The notes: generated by a model from the letters alone, not told the origin. A stretch of DNA of 45,223 nt from Thermodesulfatator autotrophicus (GCF_001642325.1 NZ_LSFI01000012.1:1-45223), one strand, 5' to 3'; counted from the stretch's first letter, positions 1 to 8,602 are shown. Numbers and translations: made by a program.

Positions 1-14
1 CTTGCCTTAAAAAG

Positions 15-26
15 TTTGCCTGTCCC
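15..26 (+). repeat. Dispersed 12-mer TTTGCCTGTCCC, copy 1
   Basis: This is an exact copy of a 12-base motif that occurs seven times in the window, always in this orientation. It is preceded by an A-run and followed by TTTTATCGGCTAA, a tail shared in part with the copies at 10365 and 35019. It lies in the gap upstream of the AI-2E permease. By eye it has no hairpin of its own. See the transposase at 9480-10343, which carries and is flanked by other copies. Confidence 0.75.
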
Positions 27-138
27 TTTTATCGGCTAAACTTGAGCTGAACTAAAAATTTGTCCATACATTTCTGTCCTTTTTACAGAACTGTTGGTAA
101 AATTGCTTAGTCACTAATTAAAATCTATTTTAAAACTT

Positions 139-1236
139 ATGCAGCGCAATTTTATAGCACCCATAATAGGCTTTCTGTTAGCAGCCACTGTCATTTTTTT
201 GACTTTGCGCCTTTATCTTCCATTTTTTCAACCTATTGCCTGGGCAGCGGTGATTGCCCTTTTTTTGCATCCTATTAATCGTTTTTTGCGGCGCAAACTA
301 GGAGGCCGAAGAGGACTTGCCTCTTTGCTTCTTTGTATTTTGTTTATAGTTTTTATTTGTGTACCTATTATTTTTGCCTTTGCCAGCCTTACTTCCCAGG
401 CCATTGACATTGTCACCACCATTAAAACCCATATAGAAGAAGGCAGGTTTACCCTGACTTTTATGCCAGACCCAGAAAAGTATCCCAGGCTATATGCACT
501 CACCAAAACTCTCTTTGAAAGAATAGCTATATATGAACAAGAAATTCAACAGACTTTACTAACGGTAGCTTCTTCGGTGGGCCAATTTTTACTTTCCAGA
601 GGAACTGATATTTTTCGCAATACCATCAACATTATTTTGCAAATAGTTTTCATGATTTTCACTCTTTTTTATCTATTCCGGGATGGAGACTATTTTGTAG
701 ATAGCATAAAAAAACTTTTGCCTGTTCCTCCAGAAGAAGCCAACCGTATAATACAAAAAGTTCAACAGGTTATAGAGGCCACACTTTATGGTTCTATTTT
801 GACGGCAGCAGCCCAGGGTTGCCTGGCCCTTTTGATTTATCTTATCCTGAGGATTGATTCCGCCTTCTTGCTTGGATTATTAACGGCTTTTGCCTCTTTT
901 ATTCCTCTTTTAGGCACAGCTATGGTCTGGGCCTCGGTGGCCATTTATCTCGCTATATCAGGAGCCTTTGTTAAGGCCATAATTCTTGCTATTTACGGCT
1001 CCGTTATAATAAGCCAGATAGACAACCTTATAAGGCCTTACTTCATCGGAGGGCGCACAGAAATACATAATCTCTTTATATTTTTTAGCATTCTTGGCGG
1101 GCTTAAATTTTTTGGTTTTCTGGGGGTCTTTTTAGGCCCTATTCTCGTAGCTCTCTCTATCTCTGTGCTTGAAATTTACCGACAAAAGATTACAGAAGAA
1201 CTCTATGCCAGAACTCCCCGAAGTGGAGACTATTAA
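139..1236 (+). CDS. AI-2E family transporter (PerM/YdiK-like membrane protein)
   Basis: This is a polytopic inner-membrane protein of 365 residues, close to the usual family length. It has an N-terminal pair of membrane helices (about residues 7-46), another at about 60-82, a soluble segment at about 90-155 and a C-terminal bundle from about 160 on. The C-terminal region shows the family features: a GD(Y/F)xxxxxxxxLP stretch near 225, then AxxGxxxxxxxYxxL and FxPxxG motifs. Members have been linked to autoinducer-2 export or Na+/H+ exchange, so the substrate cannot be told from sequence. There is no strong ribosome site before the ATG. The 3' end overlaps mutM by 32 bases, so the two are probably co-transcribed. 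Confidence 0.85.
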   Translation: MQRNFIAPIIGFLLAATVIFLTLRLYLPFFQPIAWAAVIALFLHPINRFLRRKLGGRRGLASLLLCILFIVFICVPIIFAFASLTSQAIDIVTTIKTHIEEGRFTLTFMPDPEKYPRLYALTKTLFERIAIYEQEIQQTLLTVASSVGQFLLSRGTDIFRNTINIILQIVFMIFTLFYLFRDGDYFVDSIKKLLPVPPEEANRIIQKVQQVIEATLYGSILTAAAQGCLALLIYLILRIDSAFLLGLLTAFASFIPLLGTAMVWASVAIYLAISGAFVKAIILAIYGSVIISQIDNLIRPYFIGGRTEIHNLFIFFSILGGLKFFGFLGVFLGPILVALSISVLEIYRQKITEELYARTPRSGDY

Positions 1237-2008
1237 AAATAGCCTTGAACCCCTTATTACGGGTAAAACTATAATAGATTGCCAGGTAAACCTGCCTAAA
1301 CTGATATCACCGGCAGATTTTGCGAAAAAAATAAAAAATCAAACCATTAAAAGATTAAAACGACGGGGAAAATTTCTCCTAATTTTCTTAGAGAAATGGG
1401 TTATTATGGTCCATTTTAAGCTTACTGGTCAGCTTATTTTTATAAAAAATGATTTATCTCCTCCACCCTATACTCATGTTGAATTCTTGCTTTCAAAAGG
1501 TCGCCTATTTTATGCTGATTTAAGACAATTTGGGCGTCTTATGCTCTGGCCAAAAAAAAATATAAACGAACACCCTTCTTTAAAAAAACTAGGACCTGAA
1601 CCTTTTGAATTAGATGCAGATTCCTTTTTTAAAATTTTGAACAAAAGTCCTCAGAAAATAAAAGCCTTTCTTCTTGACCAGAAAAAATTGGCTGGCTTGG
1701 GAAACATTTACGTTGATGAGTGTCTTTTTAGAGCTGGCATTCACCCGGCAAGGCCAGCTAATTCTCTCTCTCTAACTGAAGCTCAAAGGCTTTTGCTCAC
1801 CATAAAAGAAACCCTACAGGACGCCATAAAACTAGGCGGTTCTTCAGTTAGAAATTACGTTGATGGCCACGGCAAAGCGGGACAGTTTCAAAAAAAACAT
1901 CTGGTTTACGGCAAGCGTGGTCAACCCTGCCCTCAATGTCAAAAGCCTTTACTTTATGCCCACATAGCCAGCCGCGGCACCACCTTTTGCCCTTTTTGCC
2001 AAAAATAA
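1205..2008 (+). CDS. mutM: Formamidopyrimidine-DNA glycosylase (Fpg/MutM)
   Basis: This base-excision repair enzyme removes 8-oxoguanine and formamidopyrimidines and nicks the abasic site. The start is fixed by the family: the protein must begin MPELPEVET, because Pro2 is the catalytic nucleophile and Glu3 assists. A longer reading from 1169 is therefore wrong. The protein has 267 residues, with MVHFKLTGQL in the N-terminal domain and the H2TH region around GLGNIYVDECLF. The C-terminal zinc finger has two Cys pairs (CPQC and CPFC) with the conserved SRGTTFC loop. The start lies inside the upstream permease gene. Confidence 0.95.
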   Translation: MPELPEVETIKNSLEPLITGKTIIDCQVNLPKLISPADFAKKIKNQTIKRLKRRGKFLLIFLEKWVIMVHFKLTGQLIFIKNDLSPPPYTHVEFLLSKGRLFYADLRQFGRLMLWPKKNINEHPSLKKLGPEPFELDADSFFKILNKSPQKIKAFLLDQKKLAGLGNIYVDECLFRAGIHPARPANSLSLTEAQRLLLTIKETLQDAIKLGGSSVRNYVDGHGKAGQFQKKHLVYGKRGQPCPQCQKPLLYAHIASRGTTFCPFCQK

Positions 2009-2054
2009 GGCAGCCAAACTTGAACAAGAAAAGTAAAAATAGTACAAAAAAAAT

Positions 2055-2588
2055 ATGACAGAACGTTTTCTTATGGGAGAAAAAGAAATAGACCGCGCTC
2101 TTACCAGAATTGCCCATCAAATCCTTGAGCGCAATCATGGTTGCAAAGACTTAGTCCTGGTGGGTATCCGCACTGGAGGAGTACCTTTAGCGGAACGCCT
2201 GAAGCAAAAAATCAAGCAAATTGAAGGGATTGAGCCCCCAGTGGGAGTGCTTGATATTACCCTTTATCGCGATGACTGGAGCCGTGCCTCATCTCAACCC
2301 CTTGTGCGCCAAACTCAGATACCTTTCCCTATAGACGACAAAGTCGTAGTCTTGGTTGATGACGTTATTTACACCGGACGCACTATTCGCGCTGCCCTTG
2401 ATGCCCTGGTTGATTTTGGCCGTCCACGTAAAGTAGAACTAGCTGTTTTGGTTGACCGGGGGCACCGGGAACTTCCCATTGAACCCACTTATACTGGTTT
2501 TACTATTTCTACCTTGCCTGACGAGCATGTTACCGTCCGCCTTAAAGAGATATCAGGAAAGGACGAGGTAGTCCTTGAGCGGCATTAA
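2055..2588 (+). CDS. pyrR: Bifunctional pyrimidine operon regulator / uracil phosphoribosyltransferase PyrR
   Basis: PyrR-family proteins bind pyrimidine-operon mRNA in response to UMP and often also convert uracil plus PRPP to UMP. The 177-residue protein has the type I PRT fold. The PRPP loop is VLVDDVIYTGRTI near residue 100, and the early GIRTGGVPLA loop and the family-typical LDITLYRDD segment are present. No pyr genes or PyrR-binding leader lie nearby, so regulatory targets would be elsewhere. The 3' end overlaps the biotin ligase reading frame by 14 bases. Confidence 0.93.
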   Translation: MTERFLMGEKEIDRALTRIAHQILERNHGCKDLVLVGIRTGGVPLAERLKQKIKQIEGIEPPVGVLDITLYRDDWSRASSQPLVRQTQIPFPIDDKVVVLVDDVIYTGRTIRAALDALVDFGRPRKVELAVLVDRGHRELPIEPTYTGFTISTLPDEHVTVRLKEISGKDEVVLERH

Positions 2589-3381
2589 TAGGCATAAGAT
2601 ACCATCTTTTTCGCAAAACTTGCCTACAAAATGGTTAGGGAAAAAACTCCTTTTTTTTAAAGAACTTTCTTCTACTCAGGATGAAATTAAAAAAAGAGCA
2701 CTGTCAGAGCCTTCTGGCCTGGTGGTCTGGGCGGATAGGCAAACAAAGGGCAGAGGGAGGCTTTCCCGATCCTGGTATTCTCCTAGGGGAGCTGGGCTTT
2801 ATTTTTCAATCTTGCTCAAAGAACCTCTGGCACAACCAGTTACCCTTTATAGCCTGGCTACGGCTATAGGAGTGGCCCAGGGCCTTGACCAGTTGCTCAA
2901 CATACCTGTGCAGCTAAAATGGCCAAATGATATTTTACTCAGGCAAAAAAAGATTGGCGGTATTTTACTGGAAAAAATACCATCAGGGTTAATCATAGGG
3001 ATAGGCCTAAACGTAAGCTTTAAAAAAGAAGACTTACCGCCGGAAATAAGAGAAAAGGCCACTTCTATTTTTTTAGAGACAGGCCTTGTTTTAAGCCGCC
3101 CTCGCCTTTTAAAGGCTATTCTCGTAGAACTGGAAAAAATATACGAAAAACTTAAAGAAAAGGGCTTTTCAGCCATTGAAAAAGCCTGGTTAAAAAGAGA
3201 TGTGGTGTTGGGAAGTCGCGTGGTCTTAAAACGAGGGGAAGAAGTCATCACCGGCCAGGCCGTAGGTCTTACCCCTGAGGGAAATCTCCTAATAGAAGCC
3301 AACCAGGATTTAATCACCATTTCTTCTGGTGAAATAGTAATGTGGGAAATTTCAGGATGGCACCAACCTAAAGCCGCCTAA
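2575..3381 (+). CDS. birA: Biotin--[acetyl-CoA-carboxylase] ligase, monofunctional
   Basis: This enzyme activates biotin as biotinyl-AMP and attaches it to carrier lysines of biotin-dependent carboxylases. It is 268 residues from a TTG codon inside pyrR. It lacks the N-terminal helix-turn-helix of repressor-type BirA, so it should be only an enzyme. Visible motifs are the STQDE segment, the biotinyl-AMP loop GRGRLSRSWYSP (the second conserved Gly is Ser), KWPND and GGIL, then a small C-terminal SH3-like domain. The start is uncertain: an in-frame TTG near 2620 (LPTKW) would trim about 15 residues. Confidence 0.9.
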   Translation: MSGINRHKIPSFSQNLPTKWLGKKLLFFKELSSTQDEIKKRALSEPSGLVVWADRQTKGRGRLSRSWYSPRGAGLYFSILLKEPLAQPVTLYSLATAIGVAQGLDQLLNIPVQLKWPNDILLRQKKIGGILLEKIPSGLIIGIGLNVSFKKEDLPPEIREKATSIFLETGLVLSRPRLLKAILVELEKIYEKLKEKGFSAIEKAWLKRDVVLGSRVVLKRGEEVITGQAVGLTPEGNLLIEANQDLITISSGEIVMWEISGWHQPKAA

Positions 3382-3444
3382 CGTATTGTTCAACTATCAC
3401 CTTCAGAGTAAATTTTATTTAATTTCTTTTTCGCGAGGTTTGAT

Positions 3445-4752
3445 ATGACCATAAAAGAACAGGCACAAAAAGGAATCATCACTAAAGAGATAGAGCTTTG
3501 CGCGCTGGCTGAAGGAATTGAGCCAGAAAGGCTTTGCAAACTAGTAGCTGAAGGCAAAGTGGTCATTCCTGCCAATAAAAACTTTAAGCTCTCCCGCCCC
3601 TGTGCTATTGGAGCTGGGCTACGAACCAAGGTAAATGCCAATATTGGGACTTCTAAAGATTTTCCTGAGGTAGAACCAGAGCTTGAAAAACTAAACGCGG
3701 CTCTTTCTGCTGGAGCTGACGCCATTATGGACCTTTCTACCGGTGGTCCCCTTGACGAAATTCGTAAAAAAATCAGGGAAAACTGCCCTGTTCCCCTGGG
3801 CACGGTGCCCATCTATCAAGTGGCGGTTGAAACCGTTGAAAAGAAAAAGCCCATTGTGGAAATGTCTGTTGACCACATGTTCAAAGTAATTGAAAAACAA
3901 GCCCAGGACGGCGTTGACTTTATGACCATACACTGCGGTGTTACTCAAACTGTGCTTGAACGATTCAATTATTCTCAGCGGATTTTGGGTGTTGTTTCAC
4001 GAGGAGGTTCTTTTCTGGTGGAGTGGATGGTTTATAACGACAAAGAAAACCCTTTTTACGAAAACTTTGACGACCTTCTCGCCATTGCCAAAGAATACGA
4101 TATAACCCTTTCTCTGGGAGACGGAATTAGGCCAGGGTGCCTGGCAGATGCCACTGATGGCCCTCAAATTCAGGAGCTCATAATTCTTGGAGAACTTACC
4201 CTGCGAGCCTGGGATGCCGGAGTGCAGGTAATGATTGAAGGCCCGGGGCACGTGCCCCTTGATCAGGTAGAAGCAAACGTAAAGCTGGAAAAATGCCTCT
4301 GCCACGGGGCACCGTTTTATGTGTTAGGCCCTCTTGTTACGGATATAGCCCCTGGTTATGACCACATTGGCTGTGCCATCGGGGGAGCCATAGCTGCGGC
4401 AGCGGGAGCAGATTTTCTCTGCTATGTTACCCCAGCCGAGCACTTAAGGCTCCCTACCATTGAAGACGTCCGGGAAGGAGTAATTGCTGCCCGTATTGCC
4501 GGACATGCTGCGGACATAGTGAAAAGAGTTCCTGGAGCTTTTGAAAAAGACGTGGCCATGGCCAAAGCCAGAGCACGGCTTGATTGGGAAGAACAAATCA
4601 AGCTTTCTATAGACCCAGAAAAAGCCAGGCGCTATCGCCAGGAAGGTGGAGTCTCAAAAGGAAAAGCCTGCACTATGTGCGGGGAATACTGCGCTATAAA
4701 AGTTTTTGAAAGGGCCAGGAAAAAGAAATTCTTTGTAAGAGGAACGGAATAA
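3445..4752 (+). CDS. thiC: Phosphomethylpyrimidine synthase ThiC
   Basis: ThiC is a radical-SAM enzyme that rearranges aminoimidazole ribotide into hydroxymethylpyrimidine phosphate for thiamine synthesis. The protein has 435 residues, the length typical of the short anaerobe-type ThiC without the long N-terminal domain. The C-terminal cluster motif [11 protein letters not shown] (CxxCxxxxC) binds the 4Fe-4S cluster. Inner motifs such as [20 protein letters not shown] and [14 protein letters not shown] are well kept. A GAGG ribosome site precedes the ATG. The 63-base gap upstream is too short for a TPP riboswitch aptamer. Confidence 0.96.
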   Translation: MTIKEQAQKGIITKEIELCALAEGIEPERLCKLVAEGKVVIPANKNFKLSRPCAIGAGLRTKVNANIGTSKDFPEVEPELEKLNAALSAGADAIMDLSTGGPLDEIRKKIRENCPVPLGTVPIYQVAVETVEKKKPIVEMSVDHMFKVIEKQAQDGVDFMTIHCGVTQTVLERFNYSQRILGVVSRGGSFLVEWMVYNDKENPFYENFDDLLAIAKEYDITLSLGDGIRPGCLADATDGPQIQELIILGELTLRAWDAGVQVMIEGPGHVPLDQVEANVKLEKCLCHGAPFYVLGPLVTDIAPGYDHIGCAIGGAIAAAAGADFLCYVTPAEHLRLPTIEDVREGVIAARIAGHAADIVKRVPGAFEKDVAMAKARARLDWEEQIKLSIDPEKARRYRQEGGVSKGKACTMCGEYCAIKVFERARKKKFFVRGTE

Positions 4753-4780
4753 GAGAAGGCGCTTGGGCGCCTTCTCTTTT
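4753..4780 (+). terminator. Rho-independent terminator of thiC
   Basis: A perfect 10-bp stem GAGAAGGCGC / GCGCCTTCTC with a TTGG loop begins one base after the thiC stop and is followed by TTTT. The stop codon of the facing gene (4779-5276) overlaps the T-run. It probably ends the + strand operon from the permease through thiC. Confidence 0.9.
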
Positions 4781-5276
4781 AGGCAAATTTATTAAGAATC
4801 CAGGTAACAATCTCGCTCTTTAGCTTCATGTTGTCTTCTTCAGTCAAATTGGTAAGCCAGCGCCTTATCCATTTTTGTACTCGATTAAAATGAGCCTGAT
4901 TTCCTTTTTCCCCATAAACCATCTCTAAGGCCTGGAGATACCAAATAAAAATAGCGTGTAGAGGGATACACTGGTACTCAAGGGTGATAGGGTATAGTGC
5001 CTCGTAAAAGGCGCGGTTTATAAACTTTTTGTCAGGTTCGCTAGCAAACTTGCGAATTACCAGCCGCGAGACATTTTCCCCCTCTTCACCTTCTTTAGGA
5101 ATATTTTGCTGACGCTCTTGCAGGAGAACCATGTTTTCATTTAGCATTTCCATGCGTTCACGGTTAAGCTTGATAATCTCTTCCTGAAGAAAACCGAGCG
5201 CCAGCGGGTTTTCCCTTTCGCGATAATATTTAGCTAACTTCTGGCGTAGCGCCGATTTCCTTGAACGACCACCCAT
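4779..5276 (-). CDS. Hypothetical helical protein (165 aa)
   Basis: I do not recognise this protein. It is 165 residues and predicted mostly helical. A basic N-terminus (about 1-25) is followed by a likely coiled-coil rich in Glu, Lys, Arg, Met and Leu (about 28-60), then a Trp/Tyr-containing C-terminal helical region with the segment FNRVQKWIRRWL. There is no signal peptide or membrane segment. A GAGGTGA ribosome site sits at good spacing before the ATG. It appears to stand alone, facing thiC across the terminator; 218 bases with a palindromic repeat separate it from the efp operon upstream. Confidence 0.7.
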   Translation of the reverse strand: MGGRSRKSALRQKLAKYYRERENPLALGFLQEEIIKLNRERMEMLNENMVLLQERQQNIPKEGEEGENVSRLVIRKFASEPDKKFINRAFYEALYPITLEYQCIPLHAIFIWYLQALEMVYGEKGNQAHFNRVQKWIRRWLTNLTEEDNMKLKSEIVTWILNKFA

Positions 5277-5418
5277 AAAAAATCACCTCTCTAGCTTTTT
5301 TAAAAGATTAAACTCAAGCGGCCTTTTTGGCAAATTTTCTTTAAGGGATTAGATAACAAAAATTCGCCTTACATAACTGTTTTCATCGCCTCCAGCTCTC
5401 GCAGTGACAAAGGACAAG

Positions 5419-5449
5419 TCATTGCGAACCACGAAGCGGCGAAGCAACC
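5419..5449 (+). repeat. Palindromic intergenic repeat (REP-like), copy A
   Basis: This is a slightly diverged copy of the main palindrome: outer arms ATTGC and GCAAC, inner arms ACCAC-GAA-GCGGC. A fragment CTCGCAGTGACA lies just before it at 5397-5409. The copy sits in the gap between two minus-strand genes. Confidence 0.75.
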
Positions 5450-5494
5450 CACCCTCTCCATAACCCAGCTATTAGTTCGCTTAAGCTAAGGCCA

Positions 5495-5899
5495 TTAAAA
5501 ATAAAAACGGCGGTGCTGGTCAACCCTTTTGGCCGGCCCAATAATTGGCTCAAGCACTTCTCTTGTGCGACGTACTACTTGCCTGCTTAAAATTAAGGCC
5601 TCTTTGGCAGCCTCAACAGAAGGGTTCTGAGCCAGCTCTTTTATGCGCCTTACGTGATTCTTGATTTCTTCTGCCAGATCAGGTTCACAGGCCTTATCTA
5701 TTTCAGCAAGTATTTTCTCAAGGGGCGGCTTCTCTTTAGGGGCTTCTACCTGGACTATAGCCCAGAGAGCACGGACGGCTCTTTCAGCTGCCTCTAAGGT
5801 AAATTTTAATATTTTTTCAGGGTCTTTTTCTTTTTCAGCTAAAGACATCTGCTCTTCTGCATATTTAAAATAAGTGCGCGCCCGAATATAAAAGGGCAT
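5495..5899 (-). CDS. Hypothetical helical protein coupled to efp operon (134 aa)
   Basis: I do not recognise a family with confidence. The 134 residues look all-helical and highly charged. The first half (about 6-52, with TYFKYAEEQ and FTLEAAERAVRALWAI) has the spacing of HEPN-type four-helix bundles, but the RxxxxH nuclease motif of HEPN toxins is not visible. A basic RRTREV segment and an aromatic end follow. Its ATG overlaps the stop of the 64-residue gene upstream (TAATG), so translation is probably coupled and the protein belongs to the efp transcript. Confidence 0.7.
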   Translation of the reverse strand: MPFYIRARTYFKYAEEQMSLAEKEKDPEKILKFTLEAAERAVRALWAIVQVEAPKEKPPLEKILAEIDKACEPDLAEEIKNHVRRIKELAQNPSVEAAKEALILSRQVVRRTREVLEPIIGPAKRVDQHRRFYF

Positions 5900-6093
5900 T
5901 ACACTTCCCCTCGTAAACGACGATAAAAATGTTCAGTAAGTTTTTCGTCTGCCAGCTCACAAATTTCAAAGAGAAGTTCAATCATATCCAGCATCTCAGC
6001 CTGGCCATCTGGTGGCCTGGCTTCAAGGTCTTCTATAAAGGCTCCGCTTTCCAAATATTCTTTAAATTCCTTGAGCTTTTTAAGTGTAAGCAT
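5899..6093 (-). CDS. Small acidic hypothetical protein coupled to efp (64 aa)
   Basis: This is an unrecognised 64-residue protein, acidic and probably helical, with a DMIELLFEICELADEKLTEHF helix-like stretch near residues 36-56. It has no membrane segment or metal motif. Its ATG overlaps the efp stop by one base (TAATG), and its own stop overlaps the next start the same way. Gene status is supported mainly by these two tight couplings and the lack of frame disruption. It may work with the 134-residue neighbour. Confidence 0.65.
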   Translation of the reverse strand: MLTLKKLKEFKEYLESGAFIEDLEARPPDGQAEMLDMIELLFEICELADEKLTEHFYRRLRGEV

Positions 6094-6656
6094 TATTCTG
6101 CCCTCTCCACATAGGCTCCAGTGCGAGTGTCCACTTTTATAAGGTCACCTTCGTTAATAAACAGAGGAACTTTTATCACGGCTCCTGTTTCAAGCTTGGC
6201 AGGCTTTGAACCTCCAGAAACAGTATCCCCTCTAACTCCTGGTTCCGTCTCCACTACTTTCAAAACCACGGTGATAGGCAGGTCTATACCAATTGGTTTG
6301 CCCTTATAATAAAGAACTTTGACGTTGATATTCTCTTGTAGATACTTCCAGGCATCTCCTAGCTGTTCTTTATCAAGATAGACCTGGTCATAATCTTCCA
6401 GGTCCATAAAGACGTACCGGTCTCCCTCAGCGTAAAGATACTGCATCTCTTTTTCTTCCAGGTCTGGCCGTTCAAACTTCTCGCCTGAGCGAAAATTAGC
6501 TTCTAAAACGCGCCCAGTAATTAAATCACGCAGTTTAGTGCGCACCGTGGCCTGGCCTTTGGCCACCTTTGAATGCTGAAACTCTAAAATTTCAAAAGGC
6601 TTACCATCCCATTCAATTTTTAAACCACGACGAAAATCCGAGGTAGAAATAGACAT
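6093..6656 (-). CDS. efp: Translation elongation factor P
   Basis: EF-P enters ribosomes stalled at proline runs and promotes peptide bond formation. The protein has 187 residues with the three-barrel order KOW-like, OB, C-terminal OB. Lys33 in the loop KVAKGQAT occupies the position modified in other EF-Ps; the loop lacks the usual Pro before Gly/Ala-Lys. No modifying enzyme is encoded in the window. The C-terminal signature (GVRGDTVSGG, then TGAVIKVPLFINEGD) is clear. The gene lies 9 bases after the FtsB-like gene and leads the two small coupled genes. A GGAGG site precedes the ATG. Confidence 0.96.
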   Translation of the reverse strand: MSISTSDFRRGLKIEWDGKPFEILEFQHSKVAKGQATVRTKLRDLITGRVLEANFRSGEKFERPDLEEKEMQYLYAEGDRYVFMDLEDYDQVYLDKEQLGDAWKYLQENINVKVLYYKGKPIGIDLPITVVLKVVETEPGVRGDTVSGGSKPAKLETGAVIKVPLFINEGDLIKVDTRTGAYVERAE

Positions 6657-6665
6657 AATCTCCTC

Positions 6666-7016
6666 CTACTTAAAAATAATTAAACGCTCACCATCTTTTA
6701 CCAGGCCATAGTGTCTTCGTGCAATTTCTTCGTAGACCTGAGGGTCACTCTTTAGGCGAGAAATCTTGGCGGAAAGGCGAGCTTTCGTCAAGAGGAGATT
6801 TTCTTTTTTGGCAGATAGACTAGAAGTTTGGCGGTCTAAATAAAAATAAAAAGAACTTCCTATTAGAACTAACAACAAAAAAATAAACGCTAGAACCTTT
6901 AAAGAAAAGAAGTTTCCGAAAAAGGCCTTCTGCGGAGGCCTTTTTCTCTTTTGCGCGTTAGACAAAACCTTGCGACGACGTTTAGTTTTTCTCTCTGGCC
7001 GGTAAACAGAAATCAT
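6666..7016 (-). CDS. FtsB/DivIC-like septum formation initiator protein
   Basis: This is a small bitopic protein of the septum-formation-initiator family, in which FtsB-type proteins link FtsL and FtsQ in the divisome. It has a very basic cytoplasmic N-terminus (RPERKTKRRRKV), one membrane helix at about residues 41-58, a short coiled-coil, then the family end motif with DPQVYEEIARRHYGLVKDGE. ATG at 7016 gives MISVYR; a TTG at 7025 is also in frame. GAGG lies only three bases before this ATG. The rpoD terminator ends directly upstream. Confidence 0.85.
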   Translation of the reverse strand: MISVYRPERKTKRRRKVLSNAQKRKRPPQKAFFGNFFSLKVLAFIFLLLVLIGSSFYFYLDRQTSSLSAKKENLLLTKARLSAKISRLKSDPQVYEEIARRHYGLVKDGERLIIFK

Positions 7017-7023
7017 TTTCCTC

Positions 7024-7052
7024 AAAAAAGAAAGGGGCGTTCCGCCCCTTTC
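7024..7052 (-). terminator. Rho-independent terminator after rpoD
   Basis: Read on the minus strand, a perfect 10-bp stem GAAAGGGGCG / CGCCCCTTTC with a GAA loop is followed by six Ts. It lies 5 bases after the rpoD stop, and its T-run abuts the GAGG in front of the FtsB-like gene. The downstream genes must therefore be reached by read-through or by a promoter inside the rpoD end. Confidence 0.88.
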
Positions 7053-7057
7053 AAGCC

Positions 7058-8389
7058 TTAGTCTGAATAATATTTAAAGTGATCTTTTTTTGTCATCTGA
7101 CGGAGCCTTGATAAGGCTTTCTTTTCAATCTGCCTTATTCGTTCACGAGAAACCCCGAACCGCTTCCCAATTTCTTCAAGGGTGTACTCACTTTCTTCAC
7201 CGATTCCAAAACGTAAACGGATAATCTTTTCCTCTCGCGGAGAAAGAGTAGATAGCAGGTTACGAACCTTTTCGGAAAGATCCCTATCTTTCACCTGTTC
7301 AAAAGGCGATGGGCTTTCTTTGTTTTCAATAAAATCTCCAAGCGTGCTATCTTCGTCACCAATAGGCAGCTCCAGAGAAACAGGTTCTTTAGAAGCTTCA
7401 AAAATAGCCAGAATCTTTTCCTGAGGGATACCTGTGCGTTCAGAAATTTCTGCTGGAGTAGGTTCACGCCCGAGCTCTTTTACCAATTCATAAAAGGCTT
7501 TGAAGAACTGGCTACGCAACTCAAGGAAATGTACAGGGAGACGAATGGTACGAGTTTTATCAAGTATAGCCCTGGTAATAGCCTGCCTAATCCACCAGGA
7601 GGCATAAGTGCTAAACTTGTTACCCTTGCTGTAGTCAAAACGGAAGACTGCGCGCATTAAGCCCAAATTACCTTCCTGAATAAGGTCTGCCAGCGAAAGC
7701 CCCTGGCCCATATAACGCTTGGCTATAGAAACTACCAAGCGCAGGTTGGCCTTGACCATCTCGTCTTTGGCCTTTTCAACCTCTTTTGCCCTTTCTTCAA
7801 TAGCTCTATAAAGCTCTGCAATAGATGCATCTTCAGGATATTTCTTGTGAATTTCTTCAACGGTGCGAACCATTATGTTTAAGTGACTCTTTTTGGGCTT
7901 AAGACCAGGATCCCGCTTTTTCCAGAGTCTTATTTGTTCACGCAATTCTTCCATTTCACGAAGCTCGGAAGGATGCTCCATTATAGAATTCACTATGAAC
8001 TGGAAGCCCCCACGGATTATCTTAGAAAGCTCTTCTTCCCTTTCAGGAGTGAGGAGTTCGTATTTACCCATTTCGCGCAGATAGGCAGAAGTTACCTCTT
8101 CGGACTCAGAAGCCGCTACGGGTTCTTCTTCCTCTTGAGTAACTACTTCTTCAATCTTTTTCTCAGGAGAACGCTCTGGCCATTCAGGGTGGTCTTTTTC
8201 AAAAAGTTCCTTTTCATCCAGAACTTCTATGTTATTCTTGTAGAGGAAATCGAAAATTTCTTCAATTTTTTTGGGATCACCAAATTCTTCAGGAAGGAGG
8301 TCATTCAGAGCTTCGTAAGTAATAGCTCCGTCTTTACCAGCCTCCAAAAGTTTTTCTTCAAGGTTTTGAACTTTTGTTTTCTTTTTCAT
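7058..8389 (-). CDS. rpoD: RNA polymerase primary sigma factor (sigma-70)
   Basis: This is the housekeeping sigma factor, 443 residues. It has an acidic region 1.1 (about 1-95), then region 1.2 with TSAYLREMG and LLTPEREEEL. Regions 2.1-2.4 include LIQEGNLGLMRAVFRFDY and KFSTYASWWIRQAITRAI, the -10 recognition helix. Region 3 starts at IRLPVH. Region 4 ends with the -35 reading helix YTLEEIGKRFGVSRERIRQIE. The non-conserved region between 1.2 and 2 is short (about 90 residues). The start at 8389 is supported by GGTGAG upstream. It is transcribed away from the KptA-like gene across an A/T-rich gap. Confidence 0.97.
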   Translation of the reverse strand: MKKKTKVQNLEEKLLEAGKDGAITYEALNDLLPEEFGDPKKIEEIFDFLYKNNIEVLDEKELFEKDHPEWPERSPEKKIEEVVTQEEEEPVAASESEEVTSAYLREMGKYELLTPEREEELSKIIRGGFQFIVNSIMEHPSELREMEELREQIRLWKKRDPGLKPKKSHLNIMVRTVEEIHKKYPEDASIAELYRAIEERAKEVEKAKDEMVKANLRLVVSIAKRYMGQGLSLADLIQEGNLGLMRAVFRFDYSKGNKFSTYASWWIRQAITRAILDKTRTIRLPVHFLELRSQFFKAFYELVKELGREPTPAEISERTGIPQEKILAIFEASKEPVSLELPIGDEDSTLGDFIENKESPSPFEQVKDRDLSEKVRNLLSTLSPREEKIIRLRFGIGEESEYTLEEIGKRFGVSRERIRQIEKKALSRLRQMTKKDHFKYYSD

Positions 8390-8437
8390 AAAATTCTCAC
8401 CTGCCCCTTAGGCATAGTTTTAAGATTAAGCCTTTAA

Positions 8438-8466
8438 TATTTAACACCTTTTTTAAATATCGGCAA
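8438..8466 (-). promoter_or_regulatory. Candidate sigma-70 promoter of rpoD
   Basis: On the minus strand TTGCCG (8466-8461) and TAAATA (8443-8438) are separated by 17 bases, each matching four of six consensus positions. They lie about 50 bases upstream of the rpoD ATG in a very A/T-rich gap, where chance matches are common. Confidence 0.35.
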
Positions 8467-8602
8467 GTTTAAAATTTAAGTATAAAAACTAATTAATATT
8501 TTAACGATTTAGAATTAATTTGTAAATATTCTAAGGTAAGATCTTTTCAAATTCTTATCTTAATTGCAAAATGGTAAATATAAGTTAAATGTCAAGGCCA
8601 AA

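Noticed and set aside
3382-3444. TPP riboswitch in front of thiC
   Set aside because: The gap is only 63 bases and lacks the conserved CTGAGA and ACCTGA-type elements of the THI element.
8390-8602. Structured RNA in the rpoD / KptA-like gap
   Set aside because: The gap is uniformly A/T-rich with no convincing long stem.
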